Source of the DNA: Paulinella micropora
Lineage: Eukaryota > Cercozoa > Imbricatea > Euglyphida > Paulinellidae
Direction of reading: 5' to 3'
Length of the DNA: 64,000 nucleotides
Assembly (NCBI GenBank): GCA_019918135.1
Contig: WBZZ01004195.1
Location: 1 to 64,000, forward strand
Under the pieces are notes generated by a model, which saw only the letters and a program-made list of their open reading frames with translations, searched no databases and was not told the origin of the DNA. The position numbers and the translations under genes are program-made. Shown here one piece after another: positions 36,486 through 47,008 of this stretch (positions within the stretch are counted from its first letter, which is position 1; each line of letters starts with the position of its first letter).

Positions 36486-38171
36486 ATGTACAATCGCAGC
36501 GGACCCCATTGGCTTGGTATTGCTGCGTTTGTCTGCGCGGCTGTCATCTATGGCTTCTACTTGTTCCCTCATGTTGCCCAGCTACGCAAAAATCTGGCGG
36601 TGGCGGACAAGTCTGTTTACTGCAATGTCACCAATACAAGCTTCGTCCAAACCTCTGGTTTTATGTGTGGTGTTGTCGAGAGCACTGGACCCTTGGAGAG
36701 CAGCGGGTCACTTCCTAGGCAACGGCGACTGAGTTTCTGGCTCGGCCACAGCTGCTCTGCACTATCGGAACCCGTGGAGGCACTCTATGCCGTCACACTG
36801 ATGGCACGGCCCGTTGGGGCAGAAACACAACCCCCCGTACAAATCTTTTCGCCTCCCCTGCCGGACGTTTGTCCAGCAGAAAAAATCCTTTGTTCGCGGG
36901 ATGGGAAAATGTGGGTACCAACCTCGGAGCTCCAAGGACCGGCCCCCTGTGACGTCCCGATCATCACCTCTCGCCCCCAGACGCTGCCTCAACCAGGCGA
37001 GGTTATCGCTACGCACGTCCCGCTGCCCGACTTCCTTATAGCACCAACACCCTGTCCACAGCTGGGGCCCAAGTTCACCCTCGTCCGAGATGCGGAGTAC
37101 TGGGAGTATCTGATGACAGCGGTACTTGTGTGTGGGTGCACTGTTAGTGGTTGCCTGTATTTATTTCTGCAGAAACCTTCCCGCCTCCGCTGCCGCCGAG
37201 AGGTGGTCGCCGAGGTTGTGGAAGTGCCGGTATTGTTTAACGATGGCACGTTCGTCTTTGCGCCCGAAGAAGTCGCGTGGTCGGCAGTGCCCTATGATAG
37301 CAAACTGAGCCCAGACGTGTATGTGTCTCCTGATTACACCCAAGCCACCTTCATTCGATTTATGCAGCTCGTGGAGGTGTCAGGACTGTCCGCCAATCTT
37401 CCGGCCAACTGGGACCGGGACCGCAGCGAGTGCCTGGCACTGAGCCTGGTACGCGCCCAGAACTGGTCTGCTGACGATGCATTCCAAGTGTATAGCATGA
37501 TGGATCGCATGGCGACTAAAGACCTACCAAGGAATGTGCTGGACCTTATGATGCGCCTAGAACACCGAACAAAGGGCTGGTTGCTGAGTCGTGAGGAATG
37601 GAGCCCCTGCGTACGCACCTGGGTACACGTAGCGTACAACGTGTCTGTGACCTGTTTGGGCATAGCGGGTTTGTGGGTAGACTACCTACCGGATTCCCAA
37701 GTGCAGTACCCCGTTGTCTTCCCCTACACCTGTACATTGGCACTCATGTCTTTGCAACTCGTGGCGAGCGCAAGGGAATTCTGGGAAATTGCGCTGGCTT
37801 GGTTACTGGCGTTCAATCTCTTCTGTCTCGCCGTGCTCTTCTTTGTGCTGTCAATCAAGGCTTGGGTTCACATTCTTTTGCTGAGCGCCACGGTACTTAT
37901 CTACGCAATTTTTACGTTCACGTCAGACCTTTGGAGCGACGCACCTGGACAGCCTTGGTACGTGCTGTCACGCAGATTGAATAACCCCGACTTCCAACAA
38001 GAATTGAATACTGGGCTAGCGAACCTGGCCCGCACGGATCCGCATCCAATGGGCCATGTCATTGTGCGCCTGCCCGAGTTGCGGCTCGTCAGGATCGGGG
38101 TGGGCGGGGGATTGGCAGACAGCCAAGTTCCTTTGCTCTCTCTGGCGCGAGAGACAAAAATAGAGGCATAG
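36486..38171 (+). CDS. Multi-pass membrane glycoprotein (intact copy)
   Basis: 561 aa from ATG 36486 ('MYNRSGPHWLGIAAFVC'). Membrane segments: about 8-27 ('WLGIAAFVCAAVIYGFYLF'), about 205-226 ('TAVLVCGCTVSGCLYLFL'), about 380-400, about 410-430 and a hydrophobic block of about 440-490 ('WLLAFNLFCLAVLFFVL', 'HILLLSATVLIYAIF'). Between the first two lies a Cys-containing loop with the sequon NVT; after the second is a large soluble region. No known family. Codons 1-146 lie in the unique spacer and the rest in the repeat, so this gene was cut by the duplication and survives only here. Confidence 0.8.
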   Translation: MYNRSGPHWLGIAAFVCAAVIYGFYLFPHVAQLRKNLAVADKSVYCNVTNTSFVQTSGFMCGVVESTGPLESSGSLPRQRRLSFWLGHSCSALSEPVEALYAVTLMARPVGAETQPPVQIFSPPLPDVCPAEKILCSRDGKMWVPTSELQGPAPCDVPIITSRPQTLPQPGEVIATHVPLPDFLIAPTPCPQLGPKFTLVRDAEYWEYLMTAVLVCGCTVSGCLYLFLQKPSRLRCRREVVAEVVEVPVLFNDGTFVFAPEEVAWSAVPYDSKLSPDVYVSPDYTQATFIRFMQLVEVSGLSANLPANWDRDRSECLALSLVRAQNWSADDAFQVYSMMDRMATKDLPRNVLDLMMRLEHRTKGWLLSREEWSPCVRTWVHVAYNVSVTCLGIAGLWVDYLPDSQVQYPVVFPYTCTLALMSLQLVASAREFWEIALAWLLAFNLFCLAVLFFVLSIKAWVHILLLSATVLIYAIFTFTSDLWSDAPGQPWYVLSRRLNNPDFQQELNTGLANLARTDPHPMGHVIVRLPELRLVRIGVGGGLADSQVPLLSLARETKIEA

Positions 38172-38317
38172 GGGACAACGAGCCCCCTCCCCCCCCCCTT
38201 TTCCCTCTCCTGGTCCCCCCTGTAGCATACCGGGGGTATAATTCTTTTTATTAAAAAGCCGACATTCTGTCTTACTTTTGTTGTGCTATCGATTTATTTC
38301 TGAATAAATAGGCTGCG
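38172..38317. other. Intergenic region after membrane-protein gene (right)
   Basis: 146 bp with poly-C runs and the weakened hairpin CCCCCTGTA-GCA-TACCGGGGG (38215-38235), then 'CTGAATAAATAGGC' just before the next ATG. Confidence 0.5.
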
Positions 38318-39054
38318 ATGGCGGAACTCGCTGGTTTCCGTAAAGCGGTATCAGATTGGGATCCGACATACTGCCAATCGGTTGAATGGGTGCTCAAGCT
38401 GCCCAACGGCACCGAGGATGTCAAAGTTCGCATAGAGATGTATGAATCGCTAATTCTGGCGGTGAGTTCAAAAACTTTCAAGGGAAATTCCTCAAAGATA
38501 TGCTCAAAACCCTTGACGACCTTTCGCCTTGCCATGATTTCGGATCAGAAAGGTTTGTTGCAGTTTACGTTGAACTGCACGAATACTTCCTCGAGCACGT
38601 CGTTGATTGGCGGAGACTGAAAGCAGTCTTTCGAGCTGAAGAAAAGCGACAACCCTCCGAGCCCGAGTGTACAACGTTCAGCACCGGCGGAGAATTTAAC
38701 TTTGCCAAGTTGTTTCCAAAAAAAGTTATGAAGGCGCTAACGTTGCGCCTGGAGGAATGTCTAGTGCATGAAGAAGGAAGAGATGCTGGGGTGCAATATT
38801 CCTACGACGTTTTTAGGAACTACTTGTCAGGCATATGGGGTGCCGATGGGTTGGATTTGTCTGACTTGGAGAACGAAGACGGCACGGAGAAATTCATTTT
38901 CAAAGGCAATGAATACCTGTCATTCAAGCGAAAATACCGCGACTTTTTAATGCAGTGTTTACAGGGATACAATGCATACAGTGATTTCGTCGTTAGTGTA
39001 AAGACAGACTCAACGTACATAGTGTACAACAAGGACATTGACTGCGCGATATAA
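38318..39054 (+). pseudogene. Hypothetical protein, single frameshift (right copy)
   Basis: Mirror of 31608-32344. Same frame switch near 38460, from 'MYESLILA' to 'EFKNFQGKFLKDML'. One residue differs from the left copy (GYNAYSD against GYDAYSD). Confidence 0.6.
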
Positions 39055-39299
39055 CGCGCGGAGAAGTGCCAGACTTCAACTACCGGCTTCTATTACAGCT
39101 TGTAGTTGACTAATAAAAAAAAGTACTTCTTTTTTTCTTGGTCGCAGAACGAGAGAGGGAGCAGGGGACAAGAAAGCCCAATCCACCCCGCCCCTGCTGC
39201 AGGTTTTCTTGTCTCTCCTCTTCCCCCTCCCCCCCCCCTGCCCCACCCGCAGCTATAGAATAAGAAAGAGACAGAGACAAGTACGACAAGACAGCACAC

Positions 39300-40685
39300 A
39301 TGAACAACGGAGACGATCTTCTCTTGCTTGACGTGGCTGAGCGCTTTTCGGTATTTTTTCCAGAGCACGCACGTTCCGTGCAGGAGATTTTGAGTTCGGG
39401 CCAGGAGCTCAACGCTCTCACACAAGAGGACAAGTGTATCCAAACGCTCAAGCTTTACATGAAAAGTCCTCCCGCGGCTCGAGTCGTCAATGTTGGAGTT
39501 AAAGCAAGCCCGGACCCCGGCAGGGATTGGCTCATGTTGAAGAGCTTTGCGCGGGGTTATGAGGGCTATCAATTATTGCGTTCAAGAACTGATGATAATC
39601 CCTATGCTAAAATCCTAGAGCTAACACAAGACTTTCTCCTAACAGAGCGCTTGACAGAAGAGTACGAAGAGTTCAAGCTGTATTGCAGCCAAGTCCAGCC
39701 GACTACGGGCGGGGCCGCGGCGGATTCGCAGCAGGTGATCAGCACCTGGCTGAAAAAACCAGGTAAGGGCAGCTCTGTGGCAACGGCCTTTTTGATAGGT
39801 GCTCTTTCTTTGCTCGAAGCTGCCGGAGGGGCCGCGATTTGCGCTGGCAAGCCCCGCGCCGCTTGCGCGGCCCCTGTCAGCTCGTACCAGGCACGGACGG
39901 GGTCGCTGGCTCTGCCGTGTAGAGCCTTGTGTTTTCATGGTGCTACCCTGAGCTTACCTCGGTTTAGAAATCTTGAATTCAATCAGCTCCTGACCAAGAA
40001 GCTTTCTTTCCGGAAGATTAGCCTTGATTTGGGGGGAGAAAATCTACTGAAATTGAACGACTGCTCGGCACTTGAAGAGTTTGTCTTTAAACAGTCGACT
40101 GCGCGCAGTGGCACCGTCACGGCCCCCGCCATGTTCAAAATCGAGTTTCAAGACTGCCACGTCTTGCGCAGAATTTCTACTGCCAGTCACAAAAACACCA
40201 ATATTGAAGTGACGCTTGTCAACTCTGGCCAACTCGGCACGAAGCTGGAGGTCTGTGCAAAGGGTAATCTGAAACTTTTGTTTGACAGCAACTCTGCGTT
40301 GAACGCTAACATCTCGCTCCAGAAAGAACTGGGCAAAACGTTAGAGTTGCAATACCTTAACAGCGACAATTTGAGAACGCTAAGTCTTAGCTCCTTGGCC
40401 CGAGGCTTAGATCGCTTGGTAGTCCGTGTCCAAAACTGCGAGAACGTCGCAGAGATTAAGCTGTCGCCTAGGCCAGGCTCGAACATGGCAACCGAGTTTA
40501 AGCTGGAAATTAACTCGTGTAACCGTTTACAGACATTTACACTACCGGACTCTTTGCCGAGGGGTGCGAGTGTGACTTTTACGAGTTGTCCTGCCCTCAC
40601 TAAGATAGTGTTACCTGCTGGGCTGCAAGCCCAGCAGGTCAGTATCAAAACTATCAATTGTCAAAATTTTCCCGGCTTGCACTAG
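39300..40685 (+). CDS. Leucine-rich-repeat-like protein, right copy
   Basis: Mirror of 29976-31361, 461 aa with no amino-acid difference seen. It has an Ala-rich hydrophobic centre and about eight degenerate LRRs with N/D-C pairs. The upstream region carries 'CTATAGAATAAGAAAGAG' after a C9 run. The in-gene hairpin is at 40614-40638. Confidence 0.75.
   Translation: MNNGDDLLLLDVAERFSVFFPEHARSVQEILSSGQELNALTQEDKCIQTLKLYMKSPPAARVVNVGVKASPDPGRDWLMLKSFARGYEGYQLLRSRTDDNPYAKILELTQDFLLTERLTEEYEEFKLYCSQVQPTTGGAAADSQQVISTWLKKPGKGSSVATAFLIGALSLLEAAGGAAICAGKPRAACAAPVSSYQARTGSLALPCRALCFHGATLSLPRFRNLEFNQLLTKKLSFRKISLDLGGENLLKLNDCSALEEFVFKQSTARSGTVTAPAMFKIEFQDCHVLRRISTASHKNTNIEVTLVNSGQLGTKLEVCAKGNLKLLFDSNSALNANISLQKELGKTLELQYLNSDNLRTLSLSSLARGLDRLVVRVQNCENVAEIKLSPRPGSNMATEFKLEINSCNRLQTFTLPDSLPRGASVTFTSCPALTKIVLPAGLQAQQVSIKTINCQNFPGLH
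40614..40638. repeat. Hairpin within LRR gene 3' end (right)
   Basis: Mirror of 30023-30047, same 11-bp perfect stem. Confidence 0.8.
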
Positions 40686-40722
40686 ATCGCTGCGGATATT
40701 TTTTTAATTAAAATAAAGCCAA
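40686..40722. terminator. Shared bidirectional 3' end (right)
   Basis: Mirror of 29939-29975 between two convergent stops, with AATAAAG on the plus strand. Confidence 0.5.
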
Positions 40723-41826
40723 TTATCTGTGCTGGCGCTTCCGGATTGACTTACTTCCCACTCTCGCTTCTTGCAAGGCCTCTTCTAGCTTCGTTAAGAA
40801 CCCATTTAGTTTGTCTTCGATGCTGGTCATTCTCTTGTCCTGTGCGGAACTTATCTTGTCGAGCTGTGCTTGAAATTGAGAGGCCTGCGCATCCAACGCC
40901 TCCTTAAACTCTGCCCGCATTTTGGCCTCTAGCTCGTGAAAGACCCTCTCCTCGAGCGCCGCAAGCCTTTTTTTAGTTTTGCCAAGGCTCACCGGCTCGG
41001 GAGCTGTGTGCTGACGTAGTGCCTGAGGCAGTTGATATTTCAATTCTTTTTTTGCTGCTGCCAACTTTAGTTGTTGCAGCAAAAGCTGGCGCGCTGTTTT
41101 ATTTAAGGAAGGTGCACTTTCGGACATTAACGCAGGAATCGAAATTCTGGGCTGACGGCCACGCATGTTTGTTAAGGCTTTGTACATGGTTTCGAGCACA
41201 ACGTCCCCGACTTCTTCCCTTTTAAGCTCGTCGTGCAAAGCGACCTTTATGCCTTGCTGGCTTACTGCGCGTTTTTCTCTTGCGCCAGGCCTCAAATAAA
41301 CAGCACCGGGGCTGTCGCCTGTGTCCTTGCTGCCTGGGTGGTAATATGTTAGGGATGGTTCCAGATAGGAAGGGAAAGACAACAGGCAACTGCCTTTGGT
41401 AGCGAGTTCTTTCAGCGATTGATGGAATGACCTAAGGCTCGAGCTTTCTCTGTTCTTTGCAAACGCGAGCAACAGATGCGGATCATGATCGCGGTAAGGG
41501 TACTTGATTGTGTCATATCCGAGAAACCGGACTCGAAACGCAATTTCCAGCAGGGCGCGGGTAATGTCATCAGACTCGATTTCTACTGGAGTAAATTTGT
41601 CCTCGTCGTCAGTAGAGAACCCGTCCCCGAATTCGACATACTGCTCCTCGCGTTCTAGAGGTCCAGCAAGGCAAATCAATAGTCTGACGGGGTTTCGAAT
41701 TAAGAAAAGCGTTTTTGGCTCTTTCTTTTGTTTTGCTACTACTAGAGCCTTCTTGAAAGCTCCGACTGGGAGGGGCTGGAGCTTCACAAAAACCTTCCCG
41801 TCAGAAACCTCCTCGTCGTCGGCCAT
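40723..41826 (-). CDS. Coiled-coil hypothetical protein, right copy
   Basis: Mirror of 28835-29938, 367 aa from ATG 41826. One residue differs (KYPYRD against KYHYRD). In this arm the frame happens to stay open upstream to 42075, but the TATA-like box lies inside that extension, so ATG 41826 is kept. Confidence 0.78.
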   Translation of the reverse strand: MADDEEVSDGKVFVKLQPLPVGAFKKALVVAKQKKEPKTLFLIRNPVRLLICLAGPLEREEQYVEFGDGFSTDDEDKFTPVEIESDDITRALLEIAFRVRFLGYDTIKYPYRDHDPHLLLAFAKNRESSSLRSFHQSLKELATKGSCLLSFPSYLEPSLTYYHPGSKDTGDSPGAVYLRPGAREKRAVSQQGIKVALHDELKREEVGDVVLETMYKALTNMRGRQPRISIPALMSESAPSLNKTARQLLLQQLKLAAAKKELKYQLPQALRQHTAPEPVSLGKTKKRLAALEERVFHELEAKMRAEFKEALDAQASQFQAQLDKISSAQDKRMTSIEDKLNGFLTKLEEALQEARVGSKSIRKRQHR

Positions 41827-41843
41827 GACTTTGTCTTTTTTCT

Positions 41844-41854
41844 CTTTATATATA
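41844..41854 (-). promoter_or_regulatory. TATA-like box (right)
   Basis: Mirror of 28807-28817, TATATATAAAG on the coding strand, 17 bases before the start at 41826. Confidence 0.5.
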
Positions 41855-42019
41855 CAGCCAAGATACCCTGCAGCTAAACACAGATTTCTCTTCCCCCGCC
41901 CCCACCTCCCTCCCTCTCTATTCCCCCCCCCCTCCCTCCCATTGCTACTTTTATTTTCTCTCTCTAAAGGGGCGGAGGCGAAATGCTTCACGCTAAAGAC
42001 CCCAATCTCCAGCGTGATT

Positions 42020-44151
42020 TTAATCGAGACCAACCTCTCCCCCTTCTTCCGCCTCCCCCGCGCCGCTGGCCCCACAGACGACGTCGGGGGTCACGCCCAT
42101 AATACCAGTCGTCGTCGTCGTGGGTGGGGGTAAGCTCGTACACAAGGCAAAGAGCTGCGCCGTCCCATTGTCTGTGCACTTCCTCGCGTCGACTTCCTCC
42201 AGCTCCTTCCAGCAGGTTAGGGCGTCGACCACGAGCGCTACTTTGACGGAGCGTTCTTCCTGCAGCCAAGCCCTTAGCAAAGCCTTACAAGGTTCGCCCC
42301 CTTCCGCTGACCGGCAGGCGCTCGCGTTGTTGTCGCCTGCCAAGCGCACGGCCTCTTCTTGTTCTGCTGCACTGCGACACGCCTGCAGCGGCGTGGCCCC
42401 AAACAACGAAGCCTCGCGGTGGGCGTAGGACTTGCCCTCCTGGCGCCATTTGCCTGGCAAGACGCCCTTAACCAGGACCGAGCGGCCGTCCAGTCGAAAG
42501 CGCAGTGCACGGGTATACTCTCGGCAAAGACACACGCCATTGATAACAGAGGAGGGCGGCAGCACACACAGGCGCTCTGCCGCCTCGAAAAATTGCTGGC
42601 CCCCCGCTTGGTCCGTCCTCGCGACGACGCTGGCGGGAAGCTCTTGCAAAGCTCCGAGGCCTTGACCTCCAGGCACGTGAGCTTGCTCATGGTCCACAAC
42701 GCGTCGCTGGCGAGCCGCACAAGCGTCAGCCCACGCAACAGCGGCTCTGCCCCGTCGAAATACAAGGCCGCCGCCGATGCGATCACGGGCATGAACAGCC
42801 TGCCCGTTCTCTGGTTGCGCAACAATTTCAGCCTGCCCGAGAAGTAGTAGGACAGCGCGCTCGAGCCTGCTGCAACTGGCAGCTCGCTGGCGAGGGAGCG
42901 ATAGCAGCGCACATGTCTGTCGGCCACACCTATGCTAGGTAGCACAGGAAACACTGCCAGCTTCTTGCGCTCTGTCTCGTCGTCGCCCTGCAACAAAAAG
43001 GCCTCGCGGTCCTTGGTTTTGGGCGCTTTGGTGACAGGGCACAGAAACACGGAACAGGCCGGCAGAGAGGTTCGGTACAGCTTGACCAACTGCTCGGGCG
43101 CGTAGTCCCCGACCTCGGCCCACAGCCGGGCAATTTGGTACAGTATCCGCAGCCAGCGCTGGCGTAACACCGTGTTCGCGCCGGCGTCAAGCAACTGGTT
43201 CTGCAACTGCATCGCGGGTACCAGGGCCGCGGTCAGAGCGCGAATCTGCGTTACGAAGGGGGCCGACGCAATGGCGCAAACCGCGCCCGCCGCTTGCAAA
43301 CACGCGGAGGCTACGTACAGGTTTGCGTAGAGCCCCGCGGAACGCTTGAGCAGTTTCCGCAGCTCCTCTGATATCTCCACGCGCGGCTCCCACTCCAGCA
43401 GGTCCCTGAATTCCTTGATGCGCGCCTTCAGCGCTGCCAAGCTCTTGGTCGTTAAGAACATCTCGATCGTTTCGGCAAAGGCGCCCAGCTGCTCCCTGGA
43501 GCCCGCGACGTTGAAGGTCCGGGGCTCTACGATCTTGCGCCTCTTGGCGGCCCCCGCCGCGCCCCCTCGTCTTGCACGTTCAGAGAGCGCCGCGGGGGCG
43601 GAGGGCGCCCGTGCGATACTGTGCGCCAGCCCATCCGCCGCCCGAACGACGCGCGAGAAGGGGTGCAGGTGCGCGACGAGGCCGAGCGCTATGGGGTCAC
43701 TTCTGGCTAACTCCTCGTCGGGGACCATGGTATAAGACAGCTGCAAGCCCATGCTCAAGAGCCCGTCCAGGTGACTGAAGCGCTCGGTCGCGCTAGCCAG
43801 CGCTGTCATCAGCAGGGCCAGGTCATCTAGCAGCGCACACACCCCCCAGCAGCCCCTGACGACTGACACCTCGTATGTTTCCAGCCCGGAAACTAAAGTG
43901 CGCAGCCTGGTGACCGTCGAGTCGGGGGCGGCGCCTTGTTCCGAGTCCTGCCCGCGGCACCAGTCCAAAAAATCCTCCCTGCCGAGCAGGCTTCTAAGCA
44001 GCGGGGCGGTCTGTCTAGCCCACGGCCTAGCCCCCAGGGTGTCGTCGTCGTCCCGGCGGATTTCTTGTTCGAGGCTGCCTAGGTCCAAGCCCAGCTCTAA
44101 CAAGGGCTCGTCGTCCGCGCCCAGCCCTTCCGCGACAAACTCGATGGGCAT
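42020..44151 (-). pseudogene. Large hypothetical protein, frameshifted (right copy)
   Basis: Mirror of 26508-28639 with the same late frame switch (G6/C6 run near 42600). No amino-acid difference from the left copy was noticed in either frame, so the lesion predates or has been homogenised between the arms. Confidence 0.6.
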
Positions 44152-44405
44152 TTTTACCCCCGGCGCTTTTTTACAGCACACACACACACACAGACACAAA
44201 ATGCAAAAGTGCAGGGGGGGAAGAGGGATGGGAGAGGAGAAATAAAAAAGGGGGGGGGGGGTGCTCGCTGGAGGTGTGCTAGTTCCTGTCCCCCCGCGGT
44301 CCCTCCCCCCCCCTCCCCTCCTTCATTGTCTCTGGATAAGGTTCCAAAAGGAAAAGAAGAAGCGGGAGTGGGTGGGGGTGGGGGAGGCAACAAAGGACAA
44401 GCGCC
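44152..44405. promoter_or_regulatory. Divergent promoter region (right)
   Basis: Mirror of 26254-26507 with a (CA)n tract and poly-G/poly-C runs. Run lengths differ from the left arm by one or a few bases. Confidence 0.45.
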
Positions 44406-45101
44406 ATGCGCAAGTGCAATCATTGTCACACCGTTTATTACCAGGATCAGAATAGCATTTTGTGGGTAGCAGAACGAGTCAGCCAAGCCGAAAAGAGGCT
44501 GGAGAAAACAGATTTGTGCAGGCGGGCGGAGTGTCCGGCGCTAGGCTATAGATGGTGGGAGCGATTCCTCACCGACTGTCTGCTCGATCTTGTGGGACGC
44601 CCTGCAACGATGGACAATATTGCCTGGACGTGCCAAAAGGTAGAAAATCTCATAAGTGATCTATTCGGGATGTCTGACGACTACTCATCCGTTGTTCAAA
44701 CCATTAGCACAACCAAGAAAGTGCCTGACCCTCAAACAAAGGTAGAGTGGAATAGTGGTAGCCCGGAAGCCCGGTTCAATCTGCTGCTGCCATTCTTGCG
44801 TGCTTGGCTTTGCAGTGACCAAAAATACGTACAAGAAGTCGTAAGTCGGTTGCAAATTGGTGGTGGCATTAGGAAGTTGCTGTATCTAGTACAAGTCGCC
44901 GAGACAAAAGGCCTCAACTTCCCCACCGCAGAGAAAAAAGTGCCCCTCACTATGCTGAATTGTCTGGCCAAAGGTATTCAGGGCGGACCTAGCGTTTGGG
45001 CAGTGTACGCGAGGACTCCTCCGAGTGAGAGTAACGTACGTGTGTATATCGCAATGTCGGCGAGCGCCATGCCCGTGCACGGCAACGCGCTCTACCAATA
45101 G
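44406..45101 (+). CDS. Hypothetical protein with N-terminal Cys cluster, right copy
   Basis: Mirror of 25558-26253, 231 aa. One residue differs (WLCSDQ against WLRSDQ). Followed after 9 bp by the small frameshifted gene. Confidence 0.7.
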   Translation: MRKCNHCHTVYYQDQNSILWVAERVSQAEKRLEKTDLCRRAECPALGYRWWERFLTDCLLDLVGRPATMDNIAWTCQKVENLISDLFGMSDDYSSVVQTISTTKKVPDPQTKVEWNSGSPEARFNLLLPFLRAWLCSDQKYVQEVVSRLQIGGGIRKLLYLVQVAETKGLNFPTAEKKVPLTMLNCLAKGIQGGPSVWAVYARTPPSESNVRVYIAMSASAMPVHGNALYQ

Positions 45102-45110
45102 TATTACCAC

Positions 45111-45589
45111 ATGGGAACACACCGGCCTAGACTGCCTTCTCAGCGGGGCACTTCTCTCAGCCGCCTCTTGCTGCCCCTCCACAAGTTCGCGGCCGCTGCG
45201 CTTGACGTGTACTTCGGCTCGCCCAAACGGCTGCGTTACGTGATCTCCCACCCAATGCGCGCAATGTGGAGAATTATAGAAAAAGAACAAGGAGTGCTAC
45301 AAAAAGGTACTGATTACATTGTGCTCGAACGTATGCACGAATGCGGCCGAACAAAAAACAATTTGGGTACACTAGAAATAAAGTGGTTGTGCCCGGAAAG
45401 CCCATGCTACTTGCTTTTGGGTTTTCCGGGCATTGCATTTCCTTGGCCTCTTCTTGGTTTGTCTCTAGCAACCAAACGCTGGAACAAAAGGCCTTGTACT
45501 ATATCTTCAATGGAACGGAACGTTGCAATGTCTACAACAGCAGAGTGCAGCAGGTAGTCACGTTTCATCTGCGACCAAAGCAGGTCTAG
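45111..45589 (+). pseudogene. Hypothetical small protein, frameshifted (right copy)
   Basis: Mirror of 25070-25548, with the same A6 run at the apparent frame switch. No coding difference noticed. Confidence 0.5.
45390..45432. repeat. 43-nt hairpin (right)
   Basis: Mirror of 25227-25269: 'TGCCCGGAAAGCCC' and 'GGGTTTTCCGGGCA' arms. Confidence 0.75.
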
Positions 45590-45881
45590 AGATTCAATCT
45601 TAATTTAAGTAAAGGACTCTTTGTCACTGAGCTCGTGCGATCAAGCGGGCGCACAAAAGAAAAAAGAAGTTCTTCTCTGGGATGTCTGCACAAGAACTCT
45701 CCTTCCTCCCCTCCCCCCCCCCCTTCCTCTTTGCGCCCGTCCCGTCGTCAGACACCCCCCCCCCCCCGCCCTCCTCTTTTTTCCACGCCGGTCAGGGCAC
45801 GGGAAAGTCCCCCTTGCTCGACGATATTATTTAAAGAAAACAGAACCAAGGCAAAAAAAAAAACCTTTTGGCTGGCTGGTA
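45590..45881. other. Promoter region of the secreted protein (right)
   Basis: Mirror of 24778-25069. Holds 'GATATTATTTAAAG' (about 45822-45835), poly-C tracts and, at about 45663-45692, the sequence shared with the spacer ORF start. Confidence 0.5.
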
Positions 45882-46775
45882 ATGCAAATTAGCCCCGCCA
45901 TACTCGTGCTGTTGCTGTGTGTTGTTGGTGCGGTGGCCGAGTTCGGGTTTGAACAAACGCTGGAAAGCGGCGAGGAAGTAGTCTACCAGCACAGCAAGGA
46001 TCTACTAGCATGTCCCTACCATGAAACAACATACCTAAACGAGCTTTACCTAGCCTGCCCCGGTGACTGCAGGGTGGACCTGAAAGTGTACCCAGCTGGG
46101 AAAAACTCAGAGCCCAATGCTGATTTGGTCTTTGAAGATAGCAGTGGGATGTCCCTAGCGGGTTTGGATCAGGCTGTTGAAGAGGGCTTGACGGTGAGCA
46201 CGCTCAGGTGCAGGCCGGAGGCTGGCAAAGCCTGCCGAGTAATAGTTTCATTTACTTATGGTTGCCGGAAAAATCCTGCCTGTTGCGGAGGACCCGTGGA
46301 TGCTGAGGCTGGGCTCGACGGACAAGGACTTATCTCTGTTGGGGTGGGCGAGACTTGGCAACTGCACTTTGATTACGAGCGTTGCAAGGGCAAGGACGCG
46401 ACAAGAATAATCCAAGTTGCGGTGCGGGCCAACAACACGACACCGGGTCAAAACGCAGGGGATAGCTTCCAAGTTTCCAGCAGTTTTCAGGACGAAGGCA
46501 ATGGAGATGAACCCCAAGCCATCACGGAATTAAGTAAAGATTTACCTTCCCCGTGTTTTGTAGCATTGAACGGCGGGGAGCAATTTGTGGACTCTGGCGT
46601 CTTGCATGTCCAGATCAAGTGTGTGAGCCCGGCGTCCAAAGATGCGCCGTGTAGACTCGGCTACAAGGTGGCGCTGACATGCACCAGCGGCGCGGCGAGG
46701 GCCGTCGTGGGGGGCGGTGGTGTGGTGGGAGGGGCTCTGGTCATGTTGGTGCTGCAATTGCTTTTCAGGTCCTGA
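45882..46775 (+). CDS. Secreted or GPI-like surface protein, right copy
   Basis: Mirror of 23884-24777, 297 aa with signal peptide and hydrophobic C-terminal tail. Two residues differ: Val for Ile ('LDQAVEE') and Cys for Tyr ('NPACCGG'). The second adds an extra cysteine next to an existing one and could affect disulphide pairing. Confidence 0.8.
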   Translation: MQISPAILVLLLCVVGAVAEFGFEQTLESGEEVVYQHSKDLLACPYHETTYLNELYLACPGDCRVDLKVYPAGKNSEPNADLVFEDSSGMSLAGLDQAVEEGLTVSTLRCRPEAGKACRVIVSFTYGCRKNPACCGGPVDAEAGLDGQGLISVGVGETWQLHFDYERCKGKDATRIIQVAVRANNTTPGQNAGDSFQVSSSFQDEGNGDEPQAITELSKDLPSPCFVALNGGEQFVDSGVLHVQIKCVSPASKDAPCRLGYKVALTCTSGAARAVVGGGGVVGGALVMLVLQLLFRS

Positions 46776-47008
46776 GCCGGACCGCGCAAACTAGAACAAG
46801 TTTTCGTATTAAATTTTATTGCTTTTTAAAAACGTTCGTTTCTTGGTATCCCAACTTGGTTGGCGCGGGGGGTGGAAGGAGGTGCGGCAGCGGAGGGGAG
46901 AAAGGACAGGAGAGGGGGGATGGGGCAAGAGAGCAGAGGAGAAAGAAAAAAGAGTTTTCGTGATGGTGCTATTGCCCCCTAACTATCTAATAATATCCCG
47001 TGGGTACG

